Source of the DNA: Terriglobia bacterium | Lineage (GTDB): Bacteria > Acidobacteriota > Terriglobia > Terriglobales > Acidobacteriaceae | Direction of reading: 5' to 3' | NCBI GenBank assembly: GCA_021324365.1 | Contig: JAJPJE010000045.1 | Coordinates: 1-64,000, forward strand | DNA: 64,000 nucleotides | In this document: positions 27,743 through 36,130 of the stretch, piece after piece | Position numbering within the stretch: position 1 is the first letter of the stretch | Layout: each line of letters opens with the position of its first letter | Made by a program: the position numbers and the translations under genes | The notes under the pieces: generated by a model | The model's database searches: none | Told to the model about the DNA's origin: nothing | The model's input: only the letters and a program-made list of their open reading frames with translations

Positions 27743-28729
27743 TTGTTCGACTTCTTAAAAAACGGCGCTTTCATCGCCATCATCGCGCATGGCTTAATCG
27801 GTATTTCGCTGGTCTGGGATAAGGTGCTGCTGAAGCGCCCCGGCACAAAAAACCTGTTCAGCTACATCTTCTGGCTCGGAGCCATCAGCATCTTTGGCTT
27901 GCTGCTAATCCCATTCGGCTACAAAACGCCATCGGTAACTGTCGTCTCAATTGCGTTCCTCGCAGGAGTGCTGGACCTTGTAGGATCGTTCTTCTATTAC
28001 GCTGCGCTAAAGAGAGGTGAGGCTTCCGAGACTCTCGCCGTCATGGGAGGCTTTTCTCCGGTTGCGACCGTCGCTATCGGATTCGCACTCCTTTCCCAGC
28101 AGATGACTGCAAGCGAGCTGATGGGATTCGCCCTCATGACCGGTGGCGGTTTCTTCATGTTCTTTTCGGAAAAGTTGCCGCTGAAGAAACTGCTCCCGCC
28201 GGTGCTGCTGGCCTGCGGCTTAATGGGCCTGGTGAACGTCATGGAAAAAGTGGTCTACAACCAGACAAACTTTGTCAGCGGATACGTGTGGTTTACGATA
28301 GGAACCTTCATCGGTTCGGTATCTTTGTTGATCGTGCCTTCTTGGCGTCACCAGATTTTGGCCGAGTCGGGCCAGGACGAGCCTCGCAACAGATTCTGGT
28401 ACTTTGTGAATCGATTCACGGCGGGGGTTGGTTCGTTCCTTGTCTTCTTTGCGATCAGCCGCACCAATCCCGCGATTGTCGATTCCATCTCAGGAGTGCG
28501 GTACGCAATCATCTTTATTGGCGCGTTACTGCTGACGAAGTTTCGTCCTCAATGGTTGTCTGAGGACTTCAGTGGTTGGCAACTGCTTACCAAGTTCATT
28601 GGCACTGCGTTGGTGGTAGCGGGGCTGGTGCTGGTCGGACTCAGTGGACATCATCAGATTGGAGGCGCGGGGCCCGCAGGGCTGATCCTCCCACCTTGTC
28701 TTACGCGCCGCGTCCTTCGCATGCATTGA
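27743..28729 (+). CDS. EamA family (DMT superfamily) transporter
   Basis: The 328-residue protein has ten predicted membrane helices arranged as two EamA halves: FYYAALKRGEASETLAVMGG in the first and FFAISRTNPAIVDSISGVRY in the second. The start is TTG 27743, eight bases after the previous stop. It is the fourth gene of the riboswitch-led cluster. DMT carriers export or import metabolites; no substrate is evident. The last 25 residues (after GLSGHHQIGG) look unlike a transporter and may be a drifted tail. Confidence 0.8.
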   Translation: MFDFLKNGAFIAIIAHGLIGISLVWDKVLLKRPGTKNLFSYIFWLGAISIFGLLLIPFGYKTPSVTVVSIAFLAGVLDLVGSFFYYAALKRGEASETLAVMGGFSPVATVAIGFALLSQQMTASELMGFALMTGGGFFMFFSEKLPLKKLLPPVLLACGLMGLVNVMEKVVYNQTNFVSGYVWFTIGTFIGSVSLLIVPSWRHQILAESGQDEPRNRFWYFVNRFTAGVGSFLVFFAISRTNPAIVDSISGVRYAIIFIGALLLTKFRPQWLSEDFSGWQLLTKFIGTALVVAGLVLVGLSGHHQIGGAGPAGLILPPCLTRRVLRMH

Positions 28730-28797
28730 AGGTCTGAGAGTAGGCTCGAAATTTCTTGCATTGTCGTTGCTTCCCGCACACAATTCGGCCCTCTTCG

Positions 28798-30072
28798 ATG
28801 ATGACCTATGGAAAGGCAGAGCGGTCATTGCCTCGATCTCTAGCCTGGGTTCTGGTGCTGCTGGGGCTGTCGGTTTTCATCAACTACATCGATCGTGGAA
28901 GTCTTTCGATCGCAGCGCCGTCGCTAAAAGATGAACTGAAGATCACGCCCGAGCAGTTGGGTTTTCTGCTCTCTGCCTTCTTTTGGACGTACGCCTGTTT
29001 GCAGCCGGTATACGGCTGGCTGGTCGACCGGGTTAATGTTTACTGGCTGCTCGCCGGCGGTTTCGGAGTGTGGTCGGCAGCAACAGCAGCAACGGGATTC
29101 ATCCGTACCTTTTCTGCGCTGTGCGCATTACGCCTGCTGGTCGGAATCGGCGAAGCCGTCTCGTACCCGGCCTATTCGAAAATCATCGCGCTGAACTATC
29201 CGGAAGAGCATCGAGGTCTGGCGAATTCGGTCATTGCATCGGGGCTGTGCTTAGGACCTGGATTCGGCATGTTGCTGGGGGGGATGATGATCGCGCGCGT
29301 GGGTTGGCGAGAGTACTTCATTCTGCTCGGCTCATTAAGCCTGATCTGGATTCCTGCATGGATGAAGTGGAGGCCAGCCGGTAGTATACCCCGCGTCGAA
29401 GATGCACACGGTCTGCCACGGTTGCGTGAATTCCTTGTGTTGCGTTCCGCATGGGGAACCTGCATTGGCCTGTGGTGCATTAATTATGTCAACTATTTTC
29501 TTTTGACCTGGCTGCCGTATTACCTCGTTAATGAACGCCACTTCTCTCTGACCAGAATGGCGAAGGTCGGGGCGGCTGGATACCTCGTGAGTGCCTGTTG
29601 CTCCACGCTGTGCGGATGGCTGTCGGACCGGTGGGTCAGGGCGGGCGGAACTCCGACCGTAGTCCGTAAGACGTTCACAGGTGGCTCAATCGGGGTGTGC
29701 GGAATTGTCCTTGGACTTTGCCCGCTTGCCGGGCAATCGACGTGCGTGCTGCTGCTCATCCTGGGAATGGCTTTGTTTGGCGCAACCAGCTCCAATGTTT
29801 ATGCGATCACGCAGAGGCTCGCAGGACCTCAAGCGGCGGGCAGGTGGACTGGTTTCCAGAATGGTTTTGGAAATCTTGCCGGCGTCGTGGTGCCTGTCGT
29901 AACGGGGTTCGCCGTCAGCCGCACCGGACATTTCCTGGCTGCGTTTGCTGCTTTGACCGCGGTAGCGATTGCCGGCGCCGCAACGTGGATTTTCCTCGTC
30001 GGTCCGATTGAACCGGTGGCCTGGGGCCGGAAAATACAACCAGCGACGGATTTTGCTGGCCGAAGTGCCTGA
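28798..30072 (+). CDS. MFS transporter, anion:cation symporter-like
   Basis: ATG 28798 (MMTYGKAERSL) is preferred to an earlier ATG at 28756. The product has 424 residues and 12 predicted helices. The MFS pattern FINYIDRGSLSIAAPSLKDEL with GFLLSAFFWTYACLQPVYGWLVDR and RLLVGIGEAVSYPAYSKII is typical of the ACS family (hexuronate, glucarate, galactonate or phthalate carriers). The substrate is likely an organic acid, which is an inference. It is 68 bases after the EamA gene, so it may or may not share the riboswitch transcript. Confidence 0.82.
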   Translation: MMTYGKAERSLPRSLAWVLVLLGLSVFINYIDRGSLSIAAPSLKDELKITPEQLGFLLSAFFWTYACLQPVYGWLVDRVNVYWLLAGGFGVWSAATAATGFIRTFSALCALRLLVGIGEAVSYPAYSKIIALNYPEEHRGLANSVIASGLCLGPGFGMLLGGMMIARVGWREYFILLGSLSLIWIPAWMKWRPAGSIPRVEDAHGLPRLREFLVLRSAWGTCIGLWCINYVNYFLLTWLPYYLVNERHFSLTRMAKVGAAGYLVSACCSTLCGWLSDRWVRAGGTPTVVRKTFTGGSIGVCGIVLGLCPLAGQSTCVLLLILGMALFGATSSNVYAITQRLAGPQAAGRWTGFQNGFGNLAGVVVPVVTGFAVSRTGHFLAAFAALTAVAIAGAATWIFLVGPIEPVAWGRKIQPATDFAGRSA

Positions 30073-30117
30073 ACACGCATCCTGGAGATCTCTCAAATGA
30101 GGCTATTTTTCCCGCTT

Positions 30118-30146
30118 TTGCACGTTCTTCGCCATCTCCCTATAAT
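30118..30146 (+). promoter_or_regulatory. Near-consensus sigma-70 promoter before the ECF sigma operon
   Basis: TTGCAC (30118-30123) and a perfect TATAAT (30141-30146) are separated by exactly 17 bases. The start codon is 138 bases downstream, giving a leader of about 130 bases that holds a hairpin (GGCGAT...ATCGCC, about 30253-30270) directly before the AGAGG ribosome site. Confidence 0.7.
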
Positions 30147-30283
30147 CGCTAACGATTTTGCTCACCCCCCGTCTAAGTCCTTGCAAGCCAGAAGATAACT
30201 TCTGGTGAGCACGCAGAAGCCACGAAGCGCACTTCCAAGGCGCGATGGGCGCGGCGATCTAGAGATCGCCGGCAGAGGATAAG

Positions 30284-31000
30284 GTGAGCGGGATCATGCT
30301 GGCCGAGACAATGGCGGTTCCCTTGTCGGTTGGCGCACCCAAAGCCGCAGGGCATAATGTGCAACCCCACTCCCCCAATGACAAGTGTTCGTCCTGGAGA
30401 CCGATGCTCGTGCAACGACAAGGCCGTATCGACGACACCGCGCTGATACGCCAGGCACAGCAGGGCGACCGTGTTGCGTTTGAAGAACTGGTGCGGCAGT
30501 ACGATCGGGCAGTTCTTCGACTGGCAATGAATCTGACGGGTTCGCCCGACGACGCGCAGGACATCTACCAGGATGCGTTTCTGAAGGCTTATCGCAGCCT
30601 TGGTAACTTTCGCTTCGAGTGCTCCTTCTACACCTGGCTGTACCGGATCGTGACGAATTTGTGTCTCGATCATCTGCGGAAGCGGCAGGTACGGAAAGAA
30701 GACGCGCCGGTTGTTAAGGATTCGGACGGCGAAGAGTTCAACCTGCTCGATCAGGTTGCCGATGGACGGCCGACGCACGATCCGGAGCGCGATCTGCTGC
30801 GCCGCGAGTTGGGCACGAAGATCGGCGTGGCGCTCACGAAGCTTACGGTCCGTGAACGCATGGTTTTCGAACTGAAACACTATCAGGGACTGAAGCTGCG
30901 CACGATTGGCGAGATTTTGAACACGACAGAAGAAACAGCCAAAAACACGCTGTTTCGGGCAACACAGAAGTTGCGAATGGCACTGGCGGAGATGAGGTAA
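30284..31000 (+). CDS. ECF-type RNA polymerase sigma factor
   Basis: The 238-residue protein starts at GTG 30284 with AGAGG six bases upstream. Region sigma-2 (about 52-135) contains DRVAFEELVRQYDRAVLRLA and DAQDIYQDAFLKAYRSLGNFRFECSFYTWLYRI. Region sigma-4 (about 175-235) has LTVRERMVFELKHYQGLKLRTIGEILNTTEETAKNTLFRA. There is no sigma-1 or sigma-3, so it is an ECF sigma of the RpoE type. About 45 extra residues precede sigma-2. It is followed two bases later by its membrane anti-sigma factor and two envelope proteins, so an envelope stress role is likely. Confidence 0.92.
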   Translation: MSGIMLAETMAVPLSVGAPKAAGHNVQPHSPNDKCSSWRPMLVQRQGRIDDTALIRQAQQGDRVAFEELVRQYDRAVLRLAMNLTGSPDDAQDIYQDAFLKAYRSLGNFRFECSFYTWLYRIVTNLCLDHLRKRQVRKEDAPVVKDSDGEEFNLLDQVADGRPTHDPERDLLRRELGTKIGVALTKLTVRERMVFELKHYQGLKLRTIGEILNTTEETAKNTLFRATQKLRMALAEMR

Positions 31001-31002
31001 GT

Positions 31003-31959
31003 ATGAATTGCGAATGGGTCAAGGCAAACATCACGCTCTATACGTACGATGAGCTGGCGGACGACGCGCGCATCGAGCTGGAGCAGCACGTTCAGCGCTG
31101 CGGCGATTGCGCGAACGAGCTGAAGTCCATGCAGGACTTTCGCGAGCAGATGTCGGCAGCACCGCGCCTGGAGCCCTCTCCCAGCTTTCTCGCCGCCTCG
31201 CGGATGCGTTTGCAGGAGGCCTTGGAAACCACGGAGCAAGAGCGACGATGGCGGCGCTTATTCTTCGATCCGGCGGCCTGGCTGCGGCAGATGAAATTCA
31301 ATCCGGCACTGGCAGCCGTACTGCTGATCATCGGATTCGTTGGCGGCGGTATTACGGCATATCAGATGGGACGCAACACGATCGCTCCAAACGGTCCCAT
31401 CACAAAAGGCCTTGAACCCCCACAGAACGGAGCGCAGGCTCCGGACGCAATGTCGATTGCTGGTATTCGCGCCATCACGCAGGATCCGAATTCCAACAAA
31501 GTTGAGATCAAGTACGACGCGCTGCAGCCGCAGACCGTAGAGGGCAGCCTGAACGATGCGCGTATCCAGCAGTTGCTGCTGTTTGCGGCACGAAACAACA
31601 ATTCCGGAGTGCGCCAGGATTCGATTGACCTGCTCACACAGCGGCCGCAGGATGCCGCCATTCGTGAGGCGCTGGTTTCGGCGCTGCGCTACGATACCAA
31701 CCCCGGTGTGCGTATCAAATCGCTTGATGCGCTGGGTCCGTATGTCAAGAACGATGTCAGCGTGCGCGACGCGATGATCGAAGCCGTGCTGCACGACACG
31801 AATCCAGGTGTTCGCGCCGAGGCTCTGCACATGCTGCAGCCAGTGAAAGCGGACAGCAGCGTGCGCATGGCCTTGCAGTATCTGGCAGACAAGGACAAGG
31901 ATACGTACATTCGGCGGCAATCGCGCAACATGCTGAACACATTGCCGGAAATCGATTGA
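31003..31959 (+). CDS. Membrane anti-sigma factor with zinc-finger and HEAT-like repeats
   Basis: The 318-residue protein begins with a ZAS-type anti-sigma domain (C3 and H29-x3-C33-x2-C36), which binds sigma factors in the cytoplasm. One membrane helix follows (about 101-121, PALAAVLLIIGFVGGGITAYQ). The outside part ends with three to four HEAT-like helical repeats (about 180-318), each with a pattern such as DTNPGVRIKSLDALGPY and DTNPGVRAEALHMLQPV. The repeats could sense a periplasmic ligand or protein. The spacing of two bases to the sigma gene is typical of a sigma/anti-sigma pair. Confidence 0.87.
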   Translation: MNCEWVKANITLYTYDELADDARIELEQHVQRCGDCANELKSMQDFREQMSAAPRLEPSPSFLAASRMRLQEALETTEQERRWRRLFFDPAAWLRQMKFNPALAAVLLIIGFVGGGITAYQMGRNTIAPNGPITKGLEPPQNGAQAPDAMSIAGIRAITQDPNSNKVEIKYDALQPQTVEGSLNDARIQQLLLFAARNNNSGVRQDSIDLLTQRPQDAAIREALVSALRYDTNPGVRIKSLDALGPYVKNDVSVRDAMIEAVLHDTNPGVRAEALHMLQPVKADSSVRMALQYLADKDKDTYIRRQSRNMLNTLPEID

Positions 31960-32039
31960 GGAAGTTCTGCGGTATCAGCCGCAGAGGAACGAAGAATCTG
32001 AGGGGAATACAAGAAGTCTGGTGGGAGTCAGGAGCTAAC

Positions 32040-33230
32040 TTGAAACTAACAAACAAACTCGCGGCAGTTATGGCTTTGGCGGCGCTGGCCGTCTCGGTGC
32101 CGGCGCTGGCGCAACAATCCCGGGTCTATCGTGAAGGCAATGCCTGGGTCGAAGAGGTGTCCGGAACTATCACCGACGCAAAGCAACTCCGAGTGCAGAC
32201 CGATGTGGGCTCTATCGAAGTGCAGGGTGGCAATCAGAACCAGATTCAATATGTCATCAAAAAACGTTCCTACACTGGTTCTGAAGAGGACGCCCGTCAT
32301 AACTTCGAGCGCTTCCGCATCACGGCAAACCGGCGCGGAGACGTAGCTACGTTTGAGGGCAATTCCGAAGGCGGCAATCATCGGATGAATGCCGATTTCA
32401 ACCTCATTGTGCCCCGTGACCTCACCAACGTGCGAATCGAAACCGACGGCGGCTCAGTCAACATCCGCAACATTGCCGGAGCGGTTTCCACGGAAACCGG
32501 TGGCGGTGCGATTTCTCTTGATCAGCTTGGTGGGGCCACAACTGCCGAGACAGGCGGCGGCGCCATTAGCGTTGGCACAACCTGGAACGATCTGCATCTG
32601 CAGACCGGAGGCGGAGCCATAAGCGTGAATTCTGTGAAAGGACGCCTCACCGCATCAACCGGTGGCGGATCCATTTCGATCGGCTCGGCGAATGATGTCT
32701 CTGCTCAAACCGGCGGCGGCAGCATTTCTGTCAGCCAATGCAATGGCGATTTGAAAGCCGAAACCGGCGGTGGCAGCCTTTCTATCAATGACGTGGGTGG
32801 TCGAGCCACGATGGAAACCGGCGGCGGAAGCATCAAGTTGTCGGGCGCAAAAGGTCCCGTTCGGGCTGAAACGGGCGGCGGCAGCATCGAGCTCTACAAG
32901 TTGATGCAGGGCGCCAATGCGCAGACTGGCGCTGGCACGATCACGGCTGAGTTTCTTGGCAATAACGGCGGGCCTTCGCATCTCGAGACGTCGACAGGCG
33001 ATGTGATTGTGTATCTTTCGCCGGATATGCACGTTACCGTACATGCGACGATCGAAACGGCGATGGGACACAAGATCCGCTCCGACTTTTCCGAGTTGAA
33101 GATCAGGTCCGAAGGCGAAGGCTACGGACCCAAGACGTACTACGCGGATGGCAGCTTGAACGGTGGTGGACCTGAACTGAAAGTGGTCACGAACCTGGGA
33201 AATATCGAATTCAGAAAGGCAGGAAAGTAG
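32040..33230 (+). CDS. Secreted DUF4097-type beta-repeat protein
   Basis: The start is TTG 32040, with AGGAG at 32030-32034 and a signal peptide immediately after (KLTNKLAAVMALAALAVSVPALA). Longer readings overlap the anti-sigma gene. The 396-residue product has a DUF4097-like beta domain. Inside it eight TGGG motifs, each as T-G-G-G-[AS]-[IL]-[SKE]-[LVI], and one TGAG recur every 15-18 residues (bases about 32497-32945), implying a regular beta-helix or solenoid. DUF4097 proteins are exported and of unknown function, often encoded beside envelope-stress regulators. Confidence 0.83.
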   Translation: MKLTNKLAAVMALAALAVSVPALAQQSRVYREGNAWVEEVSGTITDAKQLRVQTDVGSIEVQGGNQNQIQYVIKKRSYTGSEEDARHNFERFRITANRRGDVATFEGNSEGGNHRMNADFNLIVPRDLTNVRIETDGGSVNIRNIAGAVSTETGGGAISLDQLGGATTAETGGGAISVGTTWNDLHLQTGGGAISVNSVKGRLTASTGGGSISIGSANDVSAQTGGGSISVSQCNGDLKAETGGGSLSINDVGGRATMETGGGSIKLSGAKGPVRAETGGGSIELYKLMQGANAQTGAGTITAEFLGNNGGPSHLETSTGDVIVYLSPDMHVTVHATIETAMGHKIRSDFSELKIRSEGEGYGPKTYYADGSLNGGGPELKVVTNLGNIEFRKAGK

Positions 33231-33319
33231 TGATACGGGGTGGGAAATCTCACGCCGCTTTTGCGGACGTGGGGAACCGAGCTGTGCGGGCTGGGGGGAA
33301 TTCACCCAAGGACACCTTT

Positions 33320-34621
33320 ATGCGGACCGCAGTTTTCATCAATGTTCTGATCCTGATTATCGCAGCTTTCGCGCTGGCGCAGGTTGTACCCCCGGCGCCA
33401 GTTGTCCCAGCTTCGCCTGCAAGGCCGGTCGCACCAGCGGTTGCCGATGTTCCATCGCCTGCTGCCACGCCTTCTGTACCGGCGGTTCCATCGGTCCCGG
33501 CGATGCCGGTATATCAGATCGCACAAGAAACTCCACCTACGCCGTCAACTCCGGCGACTCCGGCTACGCCTCCGACTCCGCCAACTCCGCCAACGCCGGC
33601 CCGGAGTTCGGGATCATATCTAGGGATTAATCCAGACGATGTCACGCCTGAAAGCATGGGTCGGCTGAAGTTATCGCAGGCGCGGGGAGTGGAAATCGAC
33701 ACGGTTGACCAGGATAGTCCCGCGGGTAAAGCGGGACTTCGGCAACACGACGTGATCCTCTCCTTTAATGGACAGGCAGTGAACAACTCCAGCGACTTGA
33801 GACGATTCATCCGGCGAACGTCTCCGGGACAGAATGTGACACTGGGGATCAGCCGCGATGGGCAAATGCAGAACGTGCAGGTGCAACTCGCCAATCGTGA
33901 GAACGCGTTCAACTTTCATTTCGAGCCCCTTCACATACCGCCCATCAACATCCCTGAGCCGCCAATCGTGAACATGCTGCAGCGCCGGAACGGCCTCACG
34001 CTCGAGTCAGTGTCCGGACAGCTGGCACAATATTTCGGCTGCAAGAACGGACATTGCGTTCTGGTGCGTTCAGTCGATCGCGGCAGCAATGCCGAAGCAG
34101 CAGGATTCAAAGCAGGGGACGTAATCGTGGCGACGGGTAACTCTTCGGTGGACAACGTCGCCGACCTGAATCGTGCTTTTCACCAGGGCGGCAAAGTGAA
34201 TGTGAAAGTCCTGCGCGACCGTCGCGAGCAAACGCTCACCTTCAATGTTCCCGACCGCTCGCGCAGTGATGCCAGTACTTTCCAGTCGCCGGATTTCAGC
34301 GGACTGCAACAGCAATTGGCCGAGCTGCGCCCGCAAATCGAGCGGGAAACGCAGCGAGCCCAGGAAGAGATGCAGCGCGCCATGGAACTGCACCGAAAAG
34401 AACTGGAAAATTTCAATTCCGAGTGGGTGAAGGCTGAAATGGAACGGCTGAAGCCGCAAATGGAACGAGAAATCGCCCGTGCGCAGCGAGAAGCTCAGCG
34501 TGCGATGGAGCTGAAACAGAAAGACCTGCAGAAGCAGATGGAGCAGATGCGCAAAGAGTTGGAGAAATCTCTGCAGGACCTGAAGACACAACAGCAGGAT
34601 TATCAGAATCAGTCGCAGTAG
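33320..34621 (+). CDS. Periplasmic protein with two PDZ domains and C-terminal coiled coil
   Basis: ATG 33320 follows AAGGA with a suitable spacer, giving 433 residues. The order is signal peptide (1-20), a Pro/Ala/Thr-rich low-complexity linker (to about 95), and PDZ 1 (about 100-185, SYLGINPDD, GVEIDTVDQDSPAGKAGLRQ). PDZ 2 follows (about 215-305, NGHCVLVRSVDRGSNAEAAG), then a charged coiled coil (about 320-433) rich in Glu, Gln, Arg and Met. There is no protease domain, unlike DegP/DegS. It may be a scaffold or sensor for misfolded envelope proteins in the ECF sigma system. The gene closes the operon; a terminator follows. Confidence 0.82.
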   Translation: MRTAVFINVLILIIAAFALAQVVPPAPVVPASPARPVAPAVADVPSPAATPSVPAVPSVPAMPVYQIAQETPPTPSTPATPATPPTPPTPPTPARSSGSYLGINPDDVTPESMGRLKLSQARGVEIDTVDQDSPAGKAGLRQHDVILSFNGQAVNNSSDLRRFIRRTSPGQNVTLGISRDGQMQNVQVQLANRENAFNFHFEPLHIPPINIPEPPIVNMLQRRNGLTLESVSGQLAQYFGCKNGHCVLVRSVDRGSNAEAAGFKAGDVIVATGNSSVDNVADLNRAFHQGGKVNVKVLRDRREQTLTFNVPDRSRSDASTFQSPDFSGLQQQLAELRPQIERETQRAQEEMQRAMELHRKELENFNSEWVKAEMERLKPQMEREIARAQREAQRAMELKQKDLQKQMEQMRKELEKSLQDLKTQQQDYQNQSQ

Positions 34622-34659
34622 GCATTGCGGCAGCACGACAATGAGGAGTTTGGCTTGTC

Positions 34660-34684
34660 GGCAGCTTTGCTGCGTTTTGTTTTT
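34660..34684 (+). terminator. Rho-independent terminator of the ECF sigma operon
   Basis: GCAGC (34661-34665), a TTT loop, GCTGC (34669-34673), then GTTTTGTTTTT. The stem is short but the T run is strong. It lies 40 bases after the PDZ gene stop. Confidence 0.6.
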
Positions 34685-34726
34685 AACTACCAAATTATTC
34701 AATTCCCCAATCACCAATGGCTTCGT

Positions 34727-34755
34727 TTGACATTGCCGAACACCTTCCCTAACCT
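34727..34755 (+). promoter_or_regulatory. Sigma-70 promoter of purD
   Basis: A perfect TTGACA (34727-34732), a 17-base spacer and TAACCT (34750-34755). The purD ATG is only 15 bases beyond the -10, so the leader would be very short and there is no ribosome binding site. Confidence 0.55.
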
Positions 34756-34770
34756 TCTTTCGAGACCAAC

Positions 34771-36039
34771 ATGAAGGTTTTCGTCATTGGAAGCGGCGGG
34801 CGTGAACACGCCATCGTGTGGAAACTGCGCCAGAGTTCTCGTGTCACACAGATTTTCTGCGCTCCTGGAAATGGCGGGATTTGCGACGAGGCCGAATGCG
34901 TTTCCGTGGACGTAAAGAATCTCGACGGACTGGTGCAGGCTGCCAGCCGCATTCAACCAGACCTTACCGTGGTTGGCCCGGAAGTTCCGCTGGCACTCGG
35001 AGTGGTTGATGAATTTTGCCGCCGTGGTTTGCGCATATTCGGCCCCACCGCCGCCGCGGCGCGACTCGAATCGAGCAAGATCTTCGCCAAGGAATTCATG
35101 CAGCGGAATCGAATTCCAACGGCCCACTTCGCGATCTGCACTACTCCTGACGAAATCAAAGATGCGCTGCCACACTTCGGCACTCCGATTGTGGTGAAGG
35201 CAGACGGGCTCGCTGCGGGGAAAGGTGTTGTAATCGCACACAGTCGCGAAGAAGCCAGCGCCGTTGCCAACCAGATGCTTGCCGGCAAGATGCTCGGCGA
35301 GGCCGGAACGCGCGTGGTGCTGGAACAATATCTCGAAGGGGAGGAGCTTTCTTTTCTTGTTGTCAGCGATGGAGAGCGCGTTGTGCCGCTGGTCGCCGCG
35401 CAGGATCACAAGCGTGTGGGCGACAACGACACTGGCCCCAACACCGGCGGCATGGGGGCCTACTCGACGCCGAAGATTGTCGATCCGCAAATGCGTGACT
35501 GGCTGCTGACGCATGTGGCGCGTCCGGTGGTAAATGCAATGCACGAGGAAGGGACGCCGTTCACCGGGATCCTATATTGCGGATTGATGATGACGGCCAA
35601 GGGTCCCATGGTGCTGGAGTTCAACTGCCGGTTTGGTGACCCGGAGACGCAACCGATCCTCATGCGCCTCGAAAGCGACCTCCTTGGTGCATTTATGGCA
35701 TCCGCCGAAGGCCGGATCAGCGAGGGAGACTTCCACTGGTCGAACGATTCCACGGTTTGCGTGGTGCTGGCATCGCGTGGCTATCCGAATACGCCGGAGA
35801 CCGGAAAGCCGATCTCCGGTATTGCCGACGCCGAGAAGATCGAGGGCGTCAAGGTGTTCCATGCGGGGACACGCAAAGAGAACGGCACCTACTTCACAAG
35901 TGGCGGCCGCGTACTGGGTGTAACGGCTTGCGGTTCGGACCTGAAAACGGCGGTTCTGCGGGTGTACGAGGCCGTAAGCAAGATCCACTTCGACGGCATG
36001 CATTACCGCAAAGACATCGCCAGCCGCGGCCTGAAGTAG
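34771..36039 (+). CDS. purD: Phosphoribosylamine--glycine ligase (GARS)
   Basis: The 422-residue protein matches PurD throughout: N-terminal KVFVIGSGGREHAIVWKL, the ATP-grasp region IVVKADGLAAGKGVVIA, DHKRVGDNDTGPNTGGMGAYST and LEFNCRFGDPETQPIL. It ligates glycine to phosphoribosylamine in de novo purine synthesis. The length is standard. Upstream there is a near-consensus promoter with a very short leader. Neighbours are not purine genes, so it appears to be transcribed alone. Confidence 0.96.
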   Translation: MKVFVIGSGGREHAIVWKLRQSSRVTQIFCAPGNGGICDEAECVSVDVKNLDGLVQAASRIQPDLTVVGPEVPLALGVVDEFCRRGLRIFGPTAAAARLESSKIFAKEFMQRNRIPTAHFAICTTPDEIKDALPHFGTPIVVKADGLAAGKGVVIAHSREEASAVANQMLAGKMLGEAGTRVVLEQYLEGEELSFLVVSDGERVVPLVAAQDHKRVGDNDTGPNTGGMGAYSTPKIVDPQMRDWLLTHVARPVVNAMHEEGTPFTGILYCGLMMTAKGPMVLEFNCRFGDPETQPILMRLESDLLGAFMASAEGRISEGDFHWSNDSTVCVVLASRGYPNTPETGKPISGIADAEKIEGVKVFHAGTRKENGTYFTSGGRVLGVTACGSDLKTAVLRVYEAVSKIHFDGMHYRKDIASRGLK

Positions 36040-36130
36040 CGCACTCGACAGCTTCCAAAATAATTGTTCTCAACCGCAATCCCTATCAAGCGGCCGGGGA
36101 ATGTTCGTTGCATCCTGCAGTTGAGTCGAC

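Noticed and set aside
33520-33605. Pro/Thr triplet-like repeats as a possible microsatellite or CRISPR-like array
   Set aside because: It is in-frame low-complexity linker coding for Pro-Thr-Pro units between the signal peptide and PDZ 1.
34070-34717. A 215-residue minus-strand Leu-rich frame that looks like a membrane protein
   Set aside because: It is the antisense of the Glu/Gln/Lys coiled coil of the PDZ protein; Leu-rich antisense is expected from such codons.
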